Of a DNA stretch of 64,000 bases, positions 1 to 12,294 are shown in pieces. Positions within the stretch are counted from its first letter, which is position 1, and every line of letters starts with the position of its first letter. The translations under genes and the position numbers were made by a program. Under the pieces are notes generated by a model. The model had not been told where the DNA came from, made no database searches, and was given only the letters and a program-made list of their open reading frames with translations. The stretch lies in the NCBI GenBank assembly GCA_964017195.1, contig CAXHKT010000102.1, positions 124,001 through 188,000 of the forward strand, written 5' to 3'. The stretch comes from Siderastrea radians. Lineage: Eukaryota; Cnidaria; Anthozoa; Scleractinia; Rhizangiidae.

Positions 1-609
1 TTGGGCCAGTGCGCAGCCTTGCGCAGACAGATTGCGCAGATAAGAACACCTTTTTGAGCCTCTGGGAATGCCCCAAAATGGGGTTTTTTCCCTAAGGATC
101 GCACATATCGCGCTTTCTTTGTACTTTTGCACAAAAGGAATTTTTTTCGGATGGTCCCAAAGGGATTGAATGCATTTGGGAGCTTTGTGCATGCAGCGGA
201 GAGCGCCAGTTAGCTTTTTGAGCTTTTTGGGGCCTGAGGGAAGGCCCCAAAATGGGGTTTTTTTTCACCTTATCGACAAAAACGCAGACTTTCTACACAA
301 TAAACTGTTTTTTCTGATAGCCCCGAGGGATTTGCATTATTATTGGGCCAGTGCGCAGCCTTGCGCAGACAGATTGCGCAGATAAGAACACTTTTTTGAG
401 CCTCTGGGAATGCCCCAAAATGGGGTTTTTTCCCTAAGGATCGCACATATCGCGCTTTCTTTGTACTTTTGCACAAAAGGAATTTTTTTCGGATGGTCCC
501 AAAGGGATTGAATGCATTTGGGAGCTTTGTGCATGCAGCGGAGAGCGCCAGTTAGCTTTTTGAGCTTTTTGGGGCCTGAGGGAAGGCCCCAAAATGGGGT
601 TTTTTTTCC

Positions 610-1445
610 ACCTTATCGACAAAATCGCAGACTTTCTACACAATAAACTGTTTTTTCTGATAGCCCCGAGGGATTTGCATTATTATTGGGCCAGTGCGCA
701 GCCTTGCGCAGACAGATTGCGCAGATAAGAACACCTTTTTGAGCCTCTTGGAATGCCCCAAAATGGGGTTTTTTCCCTAAGGATCGCACATATCGCGCTT
801 TCTTTGTACTTTTGCACAAAAGGAATTTTTTTCGGATGTTCCCAAAGGGATTGAATGCATTTGGGAGCTTTGTGCATGCAGCGGAGAGCGCCAGTTAGCT
901 TTTTGAGCTTTTTGGGGCCTGAGGGAAGGCCCCAAAATGGGGTTTTTTTCCACCTTATCGACAAAATCGCAGACTTTCTACACAATAAACTGTTTTTTCT
1001 GATAGCCCCGAGGGATTTGCATTATTATTGGGTCAGTGCGCAGCCTTGCGCAGACAGATTGCGCAGATAAGAACACCTTTTTGAGCCTCTGGGAATGCCC
1101 CAAAATGGGGTTTTTTCCCTAAGGATCGCACATATCGCGCTTTCTTTGTACTTTTGCAAAAAGGAATTTTTTTCGGATGGTCCCAAAGGGATTGAATGCA
1201 TTTGGGAGCTTTGTGCATGCAGCGGAGAGCGCCAGTTAGCTTTTTGAGCTTTTTGGGGCCTGAGGGAAGGCCCCAAAATGGGGGTTTTTTCCACCTTATC
1301 GACAAAATCGCAGACTTTCTACACAATAAACTGTTTTTTCTGATAGCCCCGAGGGATTTGCATTATTATTGGGCCAGTGCGCAGCCTTGCGCAGACAGAT
1401 TGCGCAGATAAGAACACCTTTTTGAGCCTCTGGGAATGCCCCAAA
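610..1445 (+). repeat. Segment also found at 11380-12215 and 16669-17504
   Basis: About 2.4 units sharing CCTCTTGGAATGCC, GATGTTCCC, GGGTCAGTGCG and the five-A GCAAAAAGG with 11380-12215 (offset 10770 bp) and with the second copy of the 5289-bp multimer. The three copies differ by a few bases, for example TTTTTTTGGATGTTCC at 11947 against TTTTTCGGATGGTCC at 1177. A shared block 10.8 kb away shows exchange is not limited to neighbouring units. Confidence 0.7.
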
Positions 1446-2740
1446 ATGGGGTTTTTTCCCTAAGGATCGCACATATCGCGCTTTCTTTGTACTTTTGCAC
1501 AAAAGGAATTTTTTTCGGATGGTCCCAAAGGGATTGAATGCATTTGGGAGCTTTATGCATGCAGCGGAGAGCGCCAGTTAGCTTTTTGAGCTTTTTGGGG
1601 CCTGAGGGAAGGCCACAAAATGGGGGTTTTTTCCACCTTATCGACAAAATCGCAGACTTTCTACACAATAAACTGTTTTTTCTGATTGCCCTGAGGGATT
1701 TCCATTATTATTGGGCCAGTGCGCAGCCTTGCGCAGACAGATTGCGCAGATAAGAAGACCTTTTTGAGCCTCTGGGAATGCCCCAAAATGGGGTTTTTTC
1801 CCTAAGGATCGCACATATCGCGCTTTCTTTGTACTTTTGCAAAAAGGAATTTTTTTCGGATGGTCCCAAAGGGATTGAATGCATTTGGGAGCTTTGTGCA
1901 TGCAGCGGAGAGCGCCAGTTAGCTTTTTGAGCTTTTTGGGGCCTGAGGGAAGGCCCCAAAATGGGGGTTTTTTCCACCTTATCGACAAAATCGCAGACTT
2001 TCTACACAATAAACTGTTTTTTCTGATAGCCCCGAGGGATTTGCATTATTATTGGGCCAGTGCGCAGCCTTGCGCAGACAGATTGCGCAGATAAGAACAC
2101 CTTTTTGAGCCTCTGGGAATGCCCCAAAATGGGGTTTTTTCCCAAAGGATCGCACATATCGCGCTTTCTTTGTACTTTTGCACAAAAGGAATTTTTTTCG
2201 GATGGTCCCAAAGGGATTGAATGCATTTGGGAGCTTTGTGCATGCAGCGGAGAGCGCCAGTTCGCTTTTTGAGCTTTTTGGGGCCTGAGGGAAGGCCCCA
2301 AAATGGGGTTTTTTTCCACCTTATCGACAAAAACGCAGACTTTCTACACAATAAACTGTTTTTTCCGATAGCCCCGAGGGATTTGCATTATTATTGGGCC
2401 AGTGCGCAGCCTTGCGCAGACAGATTGCGCAGATAAGAACACTTTTTTGAGCCTCTGGGAATGCCCCAAAATGGGGTTTTTTTCCCTAAGGATCGCACAT
2501 ATCGCGCTTTCTTTGTACTTTTGCACAAAAGGAATTTTTTTCGGATGGTCCCAAAGGGATTGAATGCATTTGGGAGCTTTGTGCATGCAGCGGAGAGCGC
2601 CAGTTAGCTTTTTGAGCTTTTTGGGGCCTGAGGGAAGGCCCCAAAATGGGGTTTTTTTCCACCTTATCGACAAAATCGCAGACTTTCTACACAATAAACT
2701 GATTTTTCTCATAGCCCCGAGGGATTTGCATTATTATTGG
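1290..2740 (+). repeat. Higher-order segment a, copy 1 (pairs with 5392-6841)
   Basis: About 4.2 units that match 5392-6841 at an offset of 4102 bp, falling to 4101 after a one-base T-tract difference near 2474. Shared marks include GGCCACAAAATGGGGG (near 1611 and 5713), TGATTGCCCTGAGGGATTTCC, the five-A GCAAAAAGG, GAAGACC, CCCAAAGGATCGC and TTCGCTTTTTGAG. Differences are few, such as AAATGGGG against AAATTGG near 6405. Confidence 0.75.
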
Positions 2741-4600
2741 GCCAGTGCGCAGCCTTGCGCAGACAGATTGCGCAGATAAGAACACCTTTTTGAGCCTCTG
2801 GGAATGCCCCAAAATGGGGTTTTTTCCCTAAGGATCGCACATATCGCGCTTTCTTTGTACTTTTGCACAAAAGGAATTTTTTCGGATGGTCCCAAAGGGA
2901 TTGAATGCATTTGGGAGCTTTGTGCATGCAGCGGAGAGCGCCAGTTAGCTTTTTGAGCTTTCTGGGGCCTGAGGGAAGGCCCCAAAATGGGGGTTTTTTC
3001 CGCCTTATCGACAAAATCGCAGACTTTCTACACAATAAACTATTTTTTCTGATAGCCCCGAGGGATTTGCATTATTATTGGGCCAGTGCGCAGCCTTGCG
3101 CAGACAGATTGCGCAGATAAGAACACCTTTTTGAGCCTCTGGGAATGCCCCAAAATGGGGTTTTTTCCCTAAGGATCGCACATATCGCGCTTTCTTTGTA
3201 CTTTTGCACAAAAGGAATTTTTTTCGGATGGTCCCAAAGGGATTGAATGCATTTGGGAGCTTTGTGCATGCAGCGGAGAGCGCCAGTTAGCTTTTTGAGC
3301 TTTTTGGGGCCTGAGGGAAGGCCCCAAAATGGGAATTTTTTCTACCTTATCGACAAAATCAAAGACTTTCTACACAATAAACTGTTTTTTCTGATAGCCC
3401 CGAGGGATTTGCATTATTATTGGGCCAGTGCACAGCCTTGCGCAGACAGATTGCGCAGATAAGAACACCTTTTTGAGCCTCTGGGAATGCCCCAAAATGG
3501 GGTTTTTTCCCTAAGGATCGCACATATCGCGCTTTCTTTGTACTTTTGCACAAAAGGAATTTTTTTCGGATGGTCCCAAAGGGATTGAATGCATTTGGGA
3601 GCTTTGTGCATGCAGCGGAGAGCGCCAGTTAGCTTTTTGAGCTTTTTGGGGCCTGAGGGAAGGCCCCAAAATGGAGGTTTTTTCCACCTTATCGACAAAA
3701 TCGCAGACTTTCTACACAATAAACTGTTTTTTCTGATAGCCCCGAGGGATTTGCATTATTATTGGGCCAGTGCGCAGCCTTGCGCAGACAGATTGCGCAG
3801 ATAAGAACACCTTTTTGAGCCTCTGGGAATGCCCCAAAATGGGGTTTTTTCCCTAAGGATCGCACATTTCGCGCTTTCTTTGTACTTTTGCACAAAAGGA
3901 ATTTTTTTCGGATGGTCCCAAAGGGATTGAATGCATTTGGGAGCTTTGTGCATGCAGCGGAGAGCGCCAGTTAGCTTTTTGAGCTTTTTGGGGCCTGAGG
4001 GAAGGCCCCAAAATGGGTTTTTTTTTCACCTTATCGACAAAAACGCAGACTTTCTACACAATAAACTGTTTTTTCTGATAGCCACGAGCGATTTGCATTA
4101 TTATTGGGCCAGTGCGCAGCCTTGCGCAGACAGATTGCGCAGATAAGAACACTTTTTTGAGCCTCTGGGAATGCCCCAAAATGGGGTTTTTTCCCTAAGG
4201 ATCGCACATATCGCGCTTTCTTTGTACTTTTGCACAAAAGGAATTTTTTTCGGATGGTCCCAAAGGGATTGAATGCATTTGGGAGCTTTGTGCATGCAGC
4301 GGAGAGCGCCAGTTAGCTTTTTGAGCTTTCTGGGGCCTGAGGGAAGGCCCCAAAATGGGGGTTTTTTCCACCTTATCGACAAAATCGCAGACTTTCTACA
4401 CAATAAACTGTTTTTTCTGATAGCCCCGAGGGATTTGCATTATTATTGGGCCAGTGCGCAGCCTTGCGCAGACAGATTGCGCAGATAAGAACACCTTTTT
4501 GAGCCTCTGGGAATGCCCAAAAATGGGTTTTTTCCCTAAGGATCGCACATATCGCGCTTTCTTTGTACTTTTGCACAAAAGGAATTTTTTTCGGATGGTC
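2160..4600 (+). repeat. Higher-order segment b, copy 1 (pairs with 7972-10411)
   Basis: About seven units matching 7972-10411 at an offset of 5811-5812 bp. Shared rare marks include TTCGCTTTTTGAG, TTTTTTCCGATAG, CTGATTTTTCTCATAG, a six-T GGAATTTTTTCGG, CCGCCTTATCGAC, and the GGGAATTTTTTCTACC / ATCAAAG / GTGCACAGCC set near 3335-3432. Confidence 0.75.
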
Positions 4601-4879
4601 CCAAAGGGATTGAATGCATTTGGGAGCTTTGTGCATGCAGCGGAGAGCGCCAGTTAGCTTTTTGAGCTTTTTGGGGCCTGAGGGAAGGCCCCAAAATGGG
4701 GTTTTTTCCCACCTTATCGACAAAATCGCAGACTTTCTACACAATAAACTGTTTTTTCTGATAGCCCCGAGGGATCTGCATTATTATTGGGCCAGTGCGC
4801 AGCCTTGCGCAGACAGATTGCGCAGATAAGAACACCTTTTTGAGCCTCTGGGAATGCCCCAAAATGGGGTTTTTTCCCT

Positions 4880-5780
4880 AAGGATCGCACATATCGCGCT
4901 TTCTTTGTACTTTTGCACAAAAGGAATTTTTTTCGGATGGTCCCAAAGGGATTGAATGCATTTGGGAGCTTTGTGCATGCAGCGGAGAGCGCCAGTTAGC
5001 TTTTTGAGCTTTTTGGGGCCTGAGGGAAAGCCACAAAATGGGGGTTTTTTCCACCTTATCGACAAAATCGCAGACTTTCTACACAATAAACTGTTTTTTC
5101 TGATTGCCCTGAGGGATTTCCATTATTATTGGGCCAGTGCACAGCCTTGCGCAGACAGATTGCGCAGATAAGAACACCTTTTTGAGCCTCTGGGAATGCC
5201 CAAAAATGGGGTTTTTTCCCTAAGGATCGCACATATCGCGCTTTCTTTGTACTTTTGCACAAAAGGAATTTTTTTCGGATGGTCCCAAAGGGATTGAATG
5301 CATTTGGGAGCTTTGTGCATGCAGCGGAGAGCGCCAGTTAGCTTTTTGAGCTTTTTCGGGCCTGAGGGAAGGCCCCAAAATGGGGTTTTTTTCCACCTTA
5401 TCGACAAAATCGCAGACTTTCTACACAATAAACTGTTTTTTCTGATAGCCCCGAGGGATTTGCATTATTATTGGGCCAGTGCGCAGCCTTGCGCAGACAG
5501 ATTGCGCAGATAAGAACACCTTTTTGAGCCTCTGGGAATGCCCCAAAATGGGGTTTTTTCCCTAAGGATCGCACATATCGCGCTTTCTTTGTACTTTTGC
5601 ACAAAAGGAATTTTTTTCGGATGGTCCCAAAGGGATTGAATGCATTTGGGAGCTTTGTGCATGCAGCGGAGAGCGCCAGTTAGCTTTTTGAGCTTTTTGG
5701 GGCCTGAGGGAAGGCCACAAAATGGGGGTTTTTTCCACCTTATCGACAAAATCGCAGACTTTCTACACAATAAACTGTTT
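4880..5780 (+). repeat. Higher-order segment c, copy 1 (pairs with 6931-7831)
   Basis: About 2.6 units matching 6931-7831 at an offset of 2051 bp. Shared marks are AAAGCCACAAAATGG (near 5028 and 7079), TGATTGCCCTGAGGGATTTCC, and GCCCAAAAATGGGG. The copy at 6931 ends where a seven-T run (near 7830) replaces the six-T run. Confidence 0.65.
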
Positions 5781-6841
5781 TTTCTGATTGCCCTGAGGGA
5801 TTTCCATTATTATTGGGCCAGTGCGCAGCCTTGCGCAGACAGATTGCGCAGATAAGAAGACCTTTTTGAGCCTCTGGGAATGCCCCAAAATGGGGTTTTT
5901 TCCCTAAGGATCGCACATATCGCGCTTTCTTTGTACTTTTGCAAAAAGGAATTTTTTTCGGATGGTCCCAAAGGGATTGAATGCATTTGGGAGCTTTGTG
6001 CATGCAGCGGAGAGCGCCAGTTAGCTTTTTGAGCTTTTTGGGGCCTGAGGGAAGGCCCCAAAATGGGGGTTTTTTCCACCTTATCGACAAAATCGCAGAC
6101 TTTCTACACAATAAACTGTTTTTTCTGATAGCCCCGAGGGATTTGCATTATTATTGGGCCAGTGCGCAGCCTTGCGCAGACAGATTGCGCAGATAAGAAC
6201 ACCTTTTTGAGCCTCTGGGAATGCCCCAAAATGGGGTTTTTTCCCAAAGGATCGCACATATCGCGCTTTCTTTGTACTTTTGCACAAAAGGAATTTTTTT
6301 CGGATGGTCCCAAAGGGATTGAATGCATTTGGGAGCTTTGTGCATGCAGCGGAGAGCGCCAGTTCGCTTTTTGAGCTTTTTGGGGCCTGAGGGAAGGCCC
6401 CAAAATTGGTTTTTTTTCCACCTTATCGACAAAAACGCAGACTTTCTACACAATAAACTGTTTTTTCCGATAGCCCCGAGGGATTTGCATTATTATTGGG
6501 CCAGTGCGCAGCCTTGCGCAGACAGATTGCGCAGATAAGAACACTTTTTTGAGCCTCTGGGAATGCCCCAAAATGGGGTTTTTTCCCTAAGGATCGCACA
6601 TATCGCGCTTTCTTTGTACTTTTGCACAAAAGGAATTTTTTTCGGATGGTCCCAAAGGGATTGAATGCATTTGGGAGCTTTGTGCATGCAGCGGAGAGCG
6701 CCAGTTAGCTTTTTGAGCTTTTTGGGGCCTGAGGGAAGGCCCCAAAATGGGGTTTTTTTCCACCTTATCGACAAAATCGCAGACTTTCTACACAATAAAC
6801 TGATTTTTCTCATAGCCCCGAGGGATTTGCATTATTATTGG
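5392..6841 (+). repeat. Higher-order segment a, copy 2
   Basis: Partner of 1290-2740. At its right end it adds GCAGCGTTGCGC (6853) and continues into sequence matching other copies. Its last part (about 6360-6900) also matches 8070-8610 at exactly five units (1710 bp), so this segment has been reused more than once. Confidence 0.7.
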
Positions 6842-7971
6842 GCCAGTGCGCAGCGTTGCGCAGACAGATTGCGCAGATAAGAACACCTTTTTGAGCCTCT
6901 GGGAATGCCCCAAAATGGGGTTTTTTCCCTAAGGATCGCACATATCGCGCTTTCTTTGTACTTTTGGACAAAAGGAATTTTTTTCGGATGGTCCCAAAGG
7001 GATTGAATGCATTTGGGAGCTTTGTGCATGCAGCGGAGAGCGCCAGTTAGCTTTTTGAGCTTTTTGGGGCCTGAGGGAAAGCCACAAAATGGGGGTTTTT
7101 TCCACCTTATCGACAAAATCGCAGACTTTCTACACAATAAACTGTTTTTTCTGATTGCCCTGAGGGATTTCCATTATTATTGGGCCAGTGCGCAGCCTTG
7201 CGCAGACAGATTGCGCAGATAAGAACACCTTTTTGAGCCTCTGGGAATGCCCAAAAATGGGGTTTTTTCCCTAAGGATCGCACATATCGCGCTTTCTTTG
7301 TACTTTTGCACAAAAGGAATTTTTTTCGGATGGTCCCAAAGGGATTGAATGCATTTGGGAGCTTTGTGCATGCAGCGGAGAGCGCCAGTTAGCTTTTTGA
7401 GCTTTTTGGGGCCTGAGGGAAGGCCCCAAAATGGGGTTTTTTTCCACCTTATCGACAAAATCGCAGACTTTCTACACAATAAACTGTTTTTTCTGATAGC
7501 CCCGAGGGATTTGCATTATTATTGGGCCAGTGCGCAGCCTTGCGCAGACAGATTGCGCAGATAAGAACACCTTTTTGAGCCTCTGGGAATGCCCCAAAAT
7601 GGGGTTTTTTCCCTAAGGATCGCACATATCGCGCTTTCTTTGTACTTTTGCACAAAAGGAATTTTTTTCGGATGGTCCCAAAGGGATTGAATGCATTTGG
7701 GAGCTTTGTGCATGCAGCGGAGAGCGCCAGTTAGCTTTTTGAGCTTTTTGGGGCCTGAGGGAAGGCCACAAAATGGGGGTTTTTTCCACCTTATCGACAA
7801 AATCGCAGACTTTCTACACAATAAACTGTTTTTTTCTGATAGCCCCGAGGGATTTCCATTATTATTGGGCCAGTGCGCAGCCTTGCGCAGACAGATTGCG
7901 CAGATAAGAACACCTTTTGAGCCTCTGGGAATGCCCCAAAATGGGGTTTCTTCCCTAAGGATCGCACATAT

Positions 7972-10411
7972 CGCGCTTTCTTTGTACTTTTGCACAAAAG
8001 GAATTTTTTTCGGATGGTCCCAAAGGGATTGAATGCATTTGGGAGCTTTGTGCATGCAGCGGAGAGCGCCAGTTCGCTTTTTGAGCTTTTTGGGGCCTGA
8101 GGGAAGGCCCCAAAATGGGTTTTTTTTCCACCTTATCGACAAAAACGCAGACTTTCTACACAATAAACTGTTTTTTCCGATAGCCCCGAGGGATTTGCAT
8201 TATTATTGGGCCAGTGCGCAGCCTTGCGCAGACAGATTGCGCAGATAAGAACACTTTTTTGAGCCTCTGGGAATGCCCCAAAATGGGGTTTTTTCCCTAA
8301 GGATCGCACATATCGCGCTTTCTTTGTACTTTTGCACAAAAGGAATTTTTTTCGGATGGTCCCAAAGGGATTGAATGCATTTGGGAGCTTTGTGCATGCA
8401 GCGGAGAGCGCCAGTTAGCTTTTTGAGCTTTTTGGGGCCTGAGGGAAGGCCCCAAAATGGGGTTTTTTTCCACCTTATCGACAAAATCGCAGACTTTCTA
8501 CACAATAAACTGATTTTTCTCATAGCCCCGAGGGATTTGCATTATTATTGGGCCAGTGCGCAGCGTTGCGCAGACAGATTGCGCAGATAAAAACACCTTT
8601 TTGAGCCTCTGGGAATGCCCCAAAATGGGGTTTTTTCCCTAAGGATCGCACATATCGCGCTTTCTTTGTACTTTTGCACAAAAGGAATTTTTTCGGATGG
8701 TCCCAAAGGGATTGAATGCATTTGGGAGCTTTGTGCATGCAGCGGAGAGCGCCAGTTAGCTTTTTGAGCTTTCTGGGGCCTGAGGGAAGGCCCCAAAATG
8801 GGGGTATTTTCCGCCTTATCGACAAAATCGCAGACTTTCTACACAATAAACTGTTTTTTCTGATAGCCCCGAGGGATTTGCATTATTATTGGGCCAGTGC
8901 GCAGCCTTGCGCAGACAGATTGCGCAGATAAGAACACCTTTTTGAGCCTCTGGGAATGCCCCAAAATGGGGTTTTTTCCCTAAGGATCGCACATATCGCG
9001 CTTTCTTTGTACTTTTGCACAAAAGGAATTTTTTTCGGATGGTCCCAAAGGGATTGAATGCATTTGGGAGCTTTGTGCATGCAGCGGAGAGCGCCAGTTA
9101 GCTTTTTGAGCTTTTTGGGGCCTGAGGGAAGGCCCCAAAATGGGAATTTTTTCTACCTTATCGACAAAATCAAAGACTTTCTACACAATAAACTGTTTTT
9201 TCTGATAGCCCCGAGGGATTTGCATTATTATTGGGCCAGTGCACAGCCTTGCGCAGACAGATTGCGCAGATAAGAACACCTTTTTGAGCCTCTGGGAATG
9301 CCCCAAAATGGGGTTTTTTCCCTAAGGATCGCACATATCGCGCTTTCTTTGTACTTTTGCACAAAAGGAATTTTTTTCGGATGGTCCCAAAGGGATTGAA
9401 TGCATTTGGGAGCTTTGTGCATGCAGCGGAGAGCGCCAGTTAGCTTTTTGAGCTTTTTGGGGCCTGAGGGAAGGCCCCAAAATGGAGGTTTTTTCCACCT
9501 TATCGACAAAATCGCAGCCTTTCTACACAATAAACTGTTTTTTCTGATAGCCCCGAGGGATCTGCATTATTATTGGGCCAGTGCGCAGCCTTGCGCAGAC
9601 AGATTGCGCAGATAAGAACACCTTTTTGAGCCTCTGGGAATGCCCCAAAATGGGGTTTTTTCCCTAAGGATCGCACATATCGCGCTTTCTTTGTACTTTT
9701 GCACAAAAGGAATTTTTTTCGGATGGTCCCAAAGGGATTGAATGCATTTGGGAGCTTTGTGCATGCAGCGGAGAGCGCCAGTTAGCTTTTTGAGCTTTTT
9801 GGGGCCTGAGGGAAGGCCCCAAAATGGGGTTTTTTTTCACCTTATCGACAAAAACGCAGACTTTCTACACAATAAACTGTTTTTTCTGATAGCCCCGAGG
9901 GATTTGCATTATTATTGGGCCAGTGCGCAGCCTTGCGCAGACAGATTGCGCAGATAAGAACACTTTTTTGAGCCTCTGGGAATGCCCCAAAATGGGGTTT
10001 TTTCCCTAAGGATCGCACATATCGCGCTTTCTTTGTACTTTTGCACAAAAGGAATTTTTTTCGGATGGTCCCAAAGGGATTGAATGCATTTGGGAGCTTT
10101 GTGCATGCAGCGGAGAGCGCCAGTTAGCTTTTTGAGCTTTCTGGGGCCTGAGGGAAGGCCCCAAAATGGGGGTTTTTTCCACCTTATCGACAAAATCGCA
10201 GACTTTCTACACAATAAACTGTTTTTTCTGATAGCCCCGAGGGATTTGCATTATTATTGGGCCAGTGCGCAGCCTTGCGCAGACAGATTGCGCAGATAAG
10301 AACACCTTTTTGAGCCTCTGGGAATGCCCAAAAATGGGGTTTTTTCCCTAAGGATCGCACATATCGCGCTTTCTTTGTACTTTTGCACAAAAGGAATTTT
10401 TTTCGGATGGT
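7972..10411 (+). repeat. Higher-order segment b, copy 2
   Basis: Partner of 2160-4600, with some private changes: GGGGGTATTTTCCGCC near 8803, CGCAGCC for CGCAGAC near 9517, and GATCTGC near 9559. Its right part overlaps the start of the 5289-bp multimer, so the multimer incorporated an existing higher-order copy. Confidence 0.7.
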
Positions 10412-10425
10412 CCCAAAGGGATTGA

Positions 10426-10598
10426 ATGCATTTGGGAGCTTTTTCATGCAGCGGAGAGCGCCAGTTAGCTTTCTGAGCTTTTTGGGGCCTGAGGGAAGGC
10501 CCCAAAATGGGGTTTTTTCCCTAAGGATCGCACATATCGCGCTTTCTTTGTACTTTTGCACAAAAGGAATTTTTTTCGGATGGTCCCAAAGGGATTGA
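10426..10598 (+). repeat. Short 173-bp unit, about half a unit lost
   Basis: Landmark spacing here is 173 instead of 342. The sequence enters half A (GGCCTGAGGGAAGG), reaches CCCCAAAATGGGG at about 10501-10513 and continues as half B (TTTTTTCCCTAAGG). The lost 169 bp is exactly the distance from the A-half motif to the next B-half motif. The simplest reading is unequal exchange or slippage between the two related half-units. Confidence 0.88.
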
Positions 10599-11965
10599 AT
10601 GCATTTGGGAGCTTTGTGCATGCAGCGGAGAGCGCCAGTTAGCTTTTTGAGCTTTCTGGGGCCTGAGGGAAGGCCACAAAATGGGGGTTTTTTCCACCTT
10701 ATCGACAAAATCGCAGACTTTCTACACAATAAACTGTTTTTTCTGATTGCCCTGAGGGATTTCCATTATTATTGGGCCAGTGCGCAGCCTTGCGCAGACA
10801 GATTGCGCAGATAAGAACACCTTTTTGAGCCTCTGGGAATGCCCCAAAATGGGGTTTTTTCCCTAAGAATCGCACATATTGCGCTTTCTTTGTACTTTTG
10901 CACAAAAGGAATTTTTTTCGGATGGTCCCAAAGGGATTGAATGCATTTGGGAGCTTTGTGCATGCAGCGGAGAGCGCCAGTTAGCTTCTTGAGCTTTTTG
11001 GGGCCTGAGGGAAGGCCCCAAAATGGGGTTTTTTTCCACCTTATCGACAAAATCGAAGACTTTCTACACAATAAACTGTTTTTTCTGATAGCCCCGAGGG
11101 ATTTGCATTATTATTGGGCCAGTGCGCAGCCTTGCGCAGACAGATTGGGCAGATAAGAACACCTTTTTGAGCCTCTTGGAATGCCTCAAAATGGGGTTTT
11201 TTCCCTATGGATCGCACATATCGCGCTTTCTTTGTACTTTTGCACAAAAGGAATTTTTTTCGGATGTTCCCAAAGGGATTGAATGCATTTGGGAGCTTTG
11301 TGCATGCAGCGGAGAGCGCCAGTTAGCTTTTTGAGCTTTTTGGGGCCTGAGGGAAGGCCCCAAAATGGGGTTTTTTTCCACCTTATCGACAAAATCGCAG
11401 ACTTTCTACACAATAAACTGTTTTTTCTGATAGCCCCGAGGGATTTGCATTATTATTGGGCCAGTGCGCAGCCTTGCGCAGACAGATTGCGCAGATAAGA
11501 ACACCTTTTTGAGCCTCTTGGAATGCCCCAAAATGGGGTTTTTTCCCTAAGGATCGCACATATCGCGCTTTCTTTGTACTTTTGCACAAAAGGAATTTTT
11601 TTCGGATGTTCCCAAAGGGATTGAATGCATTTGGGAGCTTTGTGCATGCAGCGGAGAGCGCCAGTTAGCTTTTTGAGCTTTTTGGGGCCTGAGGGAAGGC
11701 CCCAAAATGGGGTTTTTTTCCACCTTATCGACAAAATCGCAGACTTTCTACACAATAAACTCTTTTTTCTGATAGCCCCGAGGGATTTGCATTATTATTG
11801 GGTCAGTGCGCAGCCTTGCGCAGACAGATTGCGCAGATAAGAACACCTTTTTGAGCCTCTGGGAATGCCCCAAAATGGGGTTTTTTCCCTAAGGATCGCA
11901 CATATCGCGCTTTCTTTGTACTTTTGCAAAAAGGAATTTTTTTTGGATGTTCCCAAAGGGATTGA

Positions 11966-12294
11966 ATGCATTTGGGAGCTTTGTGCATGCAGCGGAGAGC
12001 GCCAGTTAGCTTTTTGAGCTTTTTGGGGCCTGAGGGAAGGCCCCAAAATGGGGGTTTTTTCCACCTTATCGACAAAATCGCAGACTTTCTACACAATAAA
12101 CTGTTTTTTCTGATAGCCCCGAGGGATTTGCATTATTATTGGGCCAGTGCGCAGCCTTGCGCAGACAGATTGCGCAGATAAGAACACCTTTTTGAGCCTC
12201 TGGGAATGCCCCAAAATGGGATTTTTTCCATATCGCGCTTTCTTTGTACTTTTGCACAAAAGGAATTTTTTTCGGATGGTCCCAAAGGGATTGA
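11966..12294 (+). repeat. 329-bp unit with a 13-bp deletion
   Basis: The segment normally reading TTTTTTCCCTAAGGATCGCA before CATATCGCGC is shortened: after AAATGGGATTTTTTCC (about 12213-12228) the sequence goes directly to ATATCGCGC. A second copy is at 17255-17583, from the 5289-bp duplication. The loss is not a multiple of three, which argues against the overlapping frames being coding. Confidence 0.8.

Larger units (their letters stand above)
1..9477 (+). repeat. Mosaic region of overlapping higher-order copies
   Basis: About 27 units whose variants are shared in overlapping segments at several different offsets (about 4102, 5811, 2051 and 1710 bp within the region, and 10770 bp to outside it). 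No single multimer length describes the region. Single-base length changes are also commoner here than in 20-40 kb: landmark spacings alternate 343, 341, 342. This looks like repeated exchange or conversion between out-of-register copies. Confidence 0.75.

Noticed and set aside
170..385. Plus-strand frame of 71 codons starting at the ATGCATTTGGG landmark, present in most units
   Set aside because: It overlaps minus-strand frames that are just as well kept, and single-base indels shift it in many units (for example at 512). High identity between copies explains its recurrence.
7519..8163. Long minus-strand open frame of 214 codons, and a similar 215-codon frame at 42035-42682, as possible genes
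   Set aside because: Each is two ordinary repeat frames joined because one-base indels removed the stop between them. They occur once each, in repeat units, with no other sign of coding.
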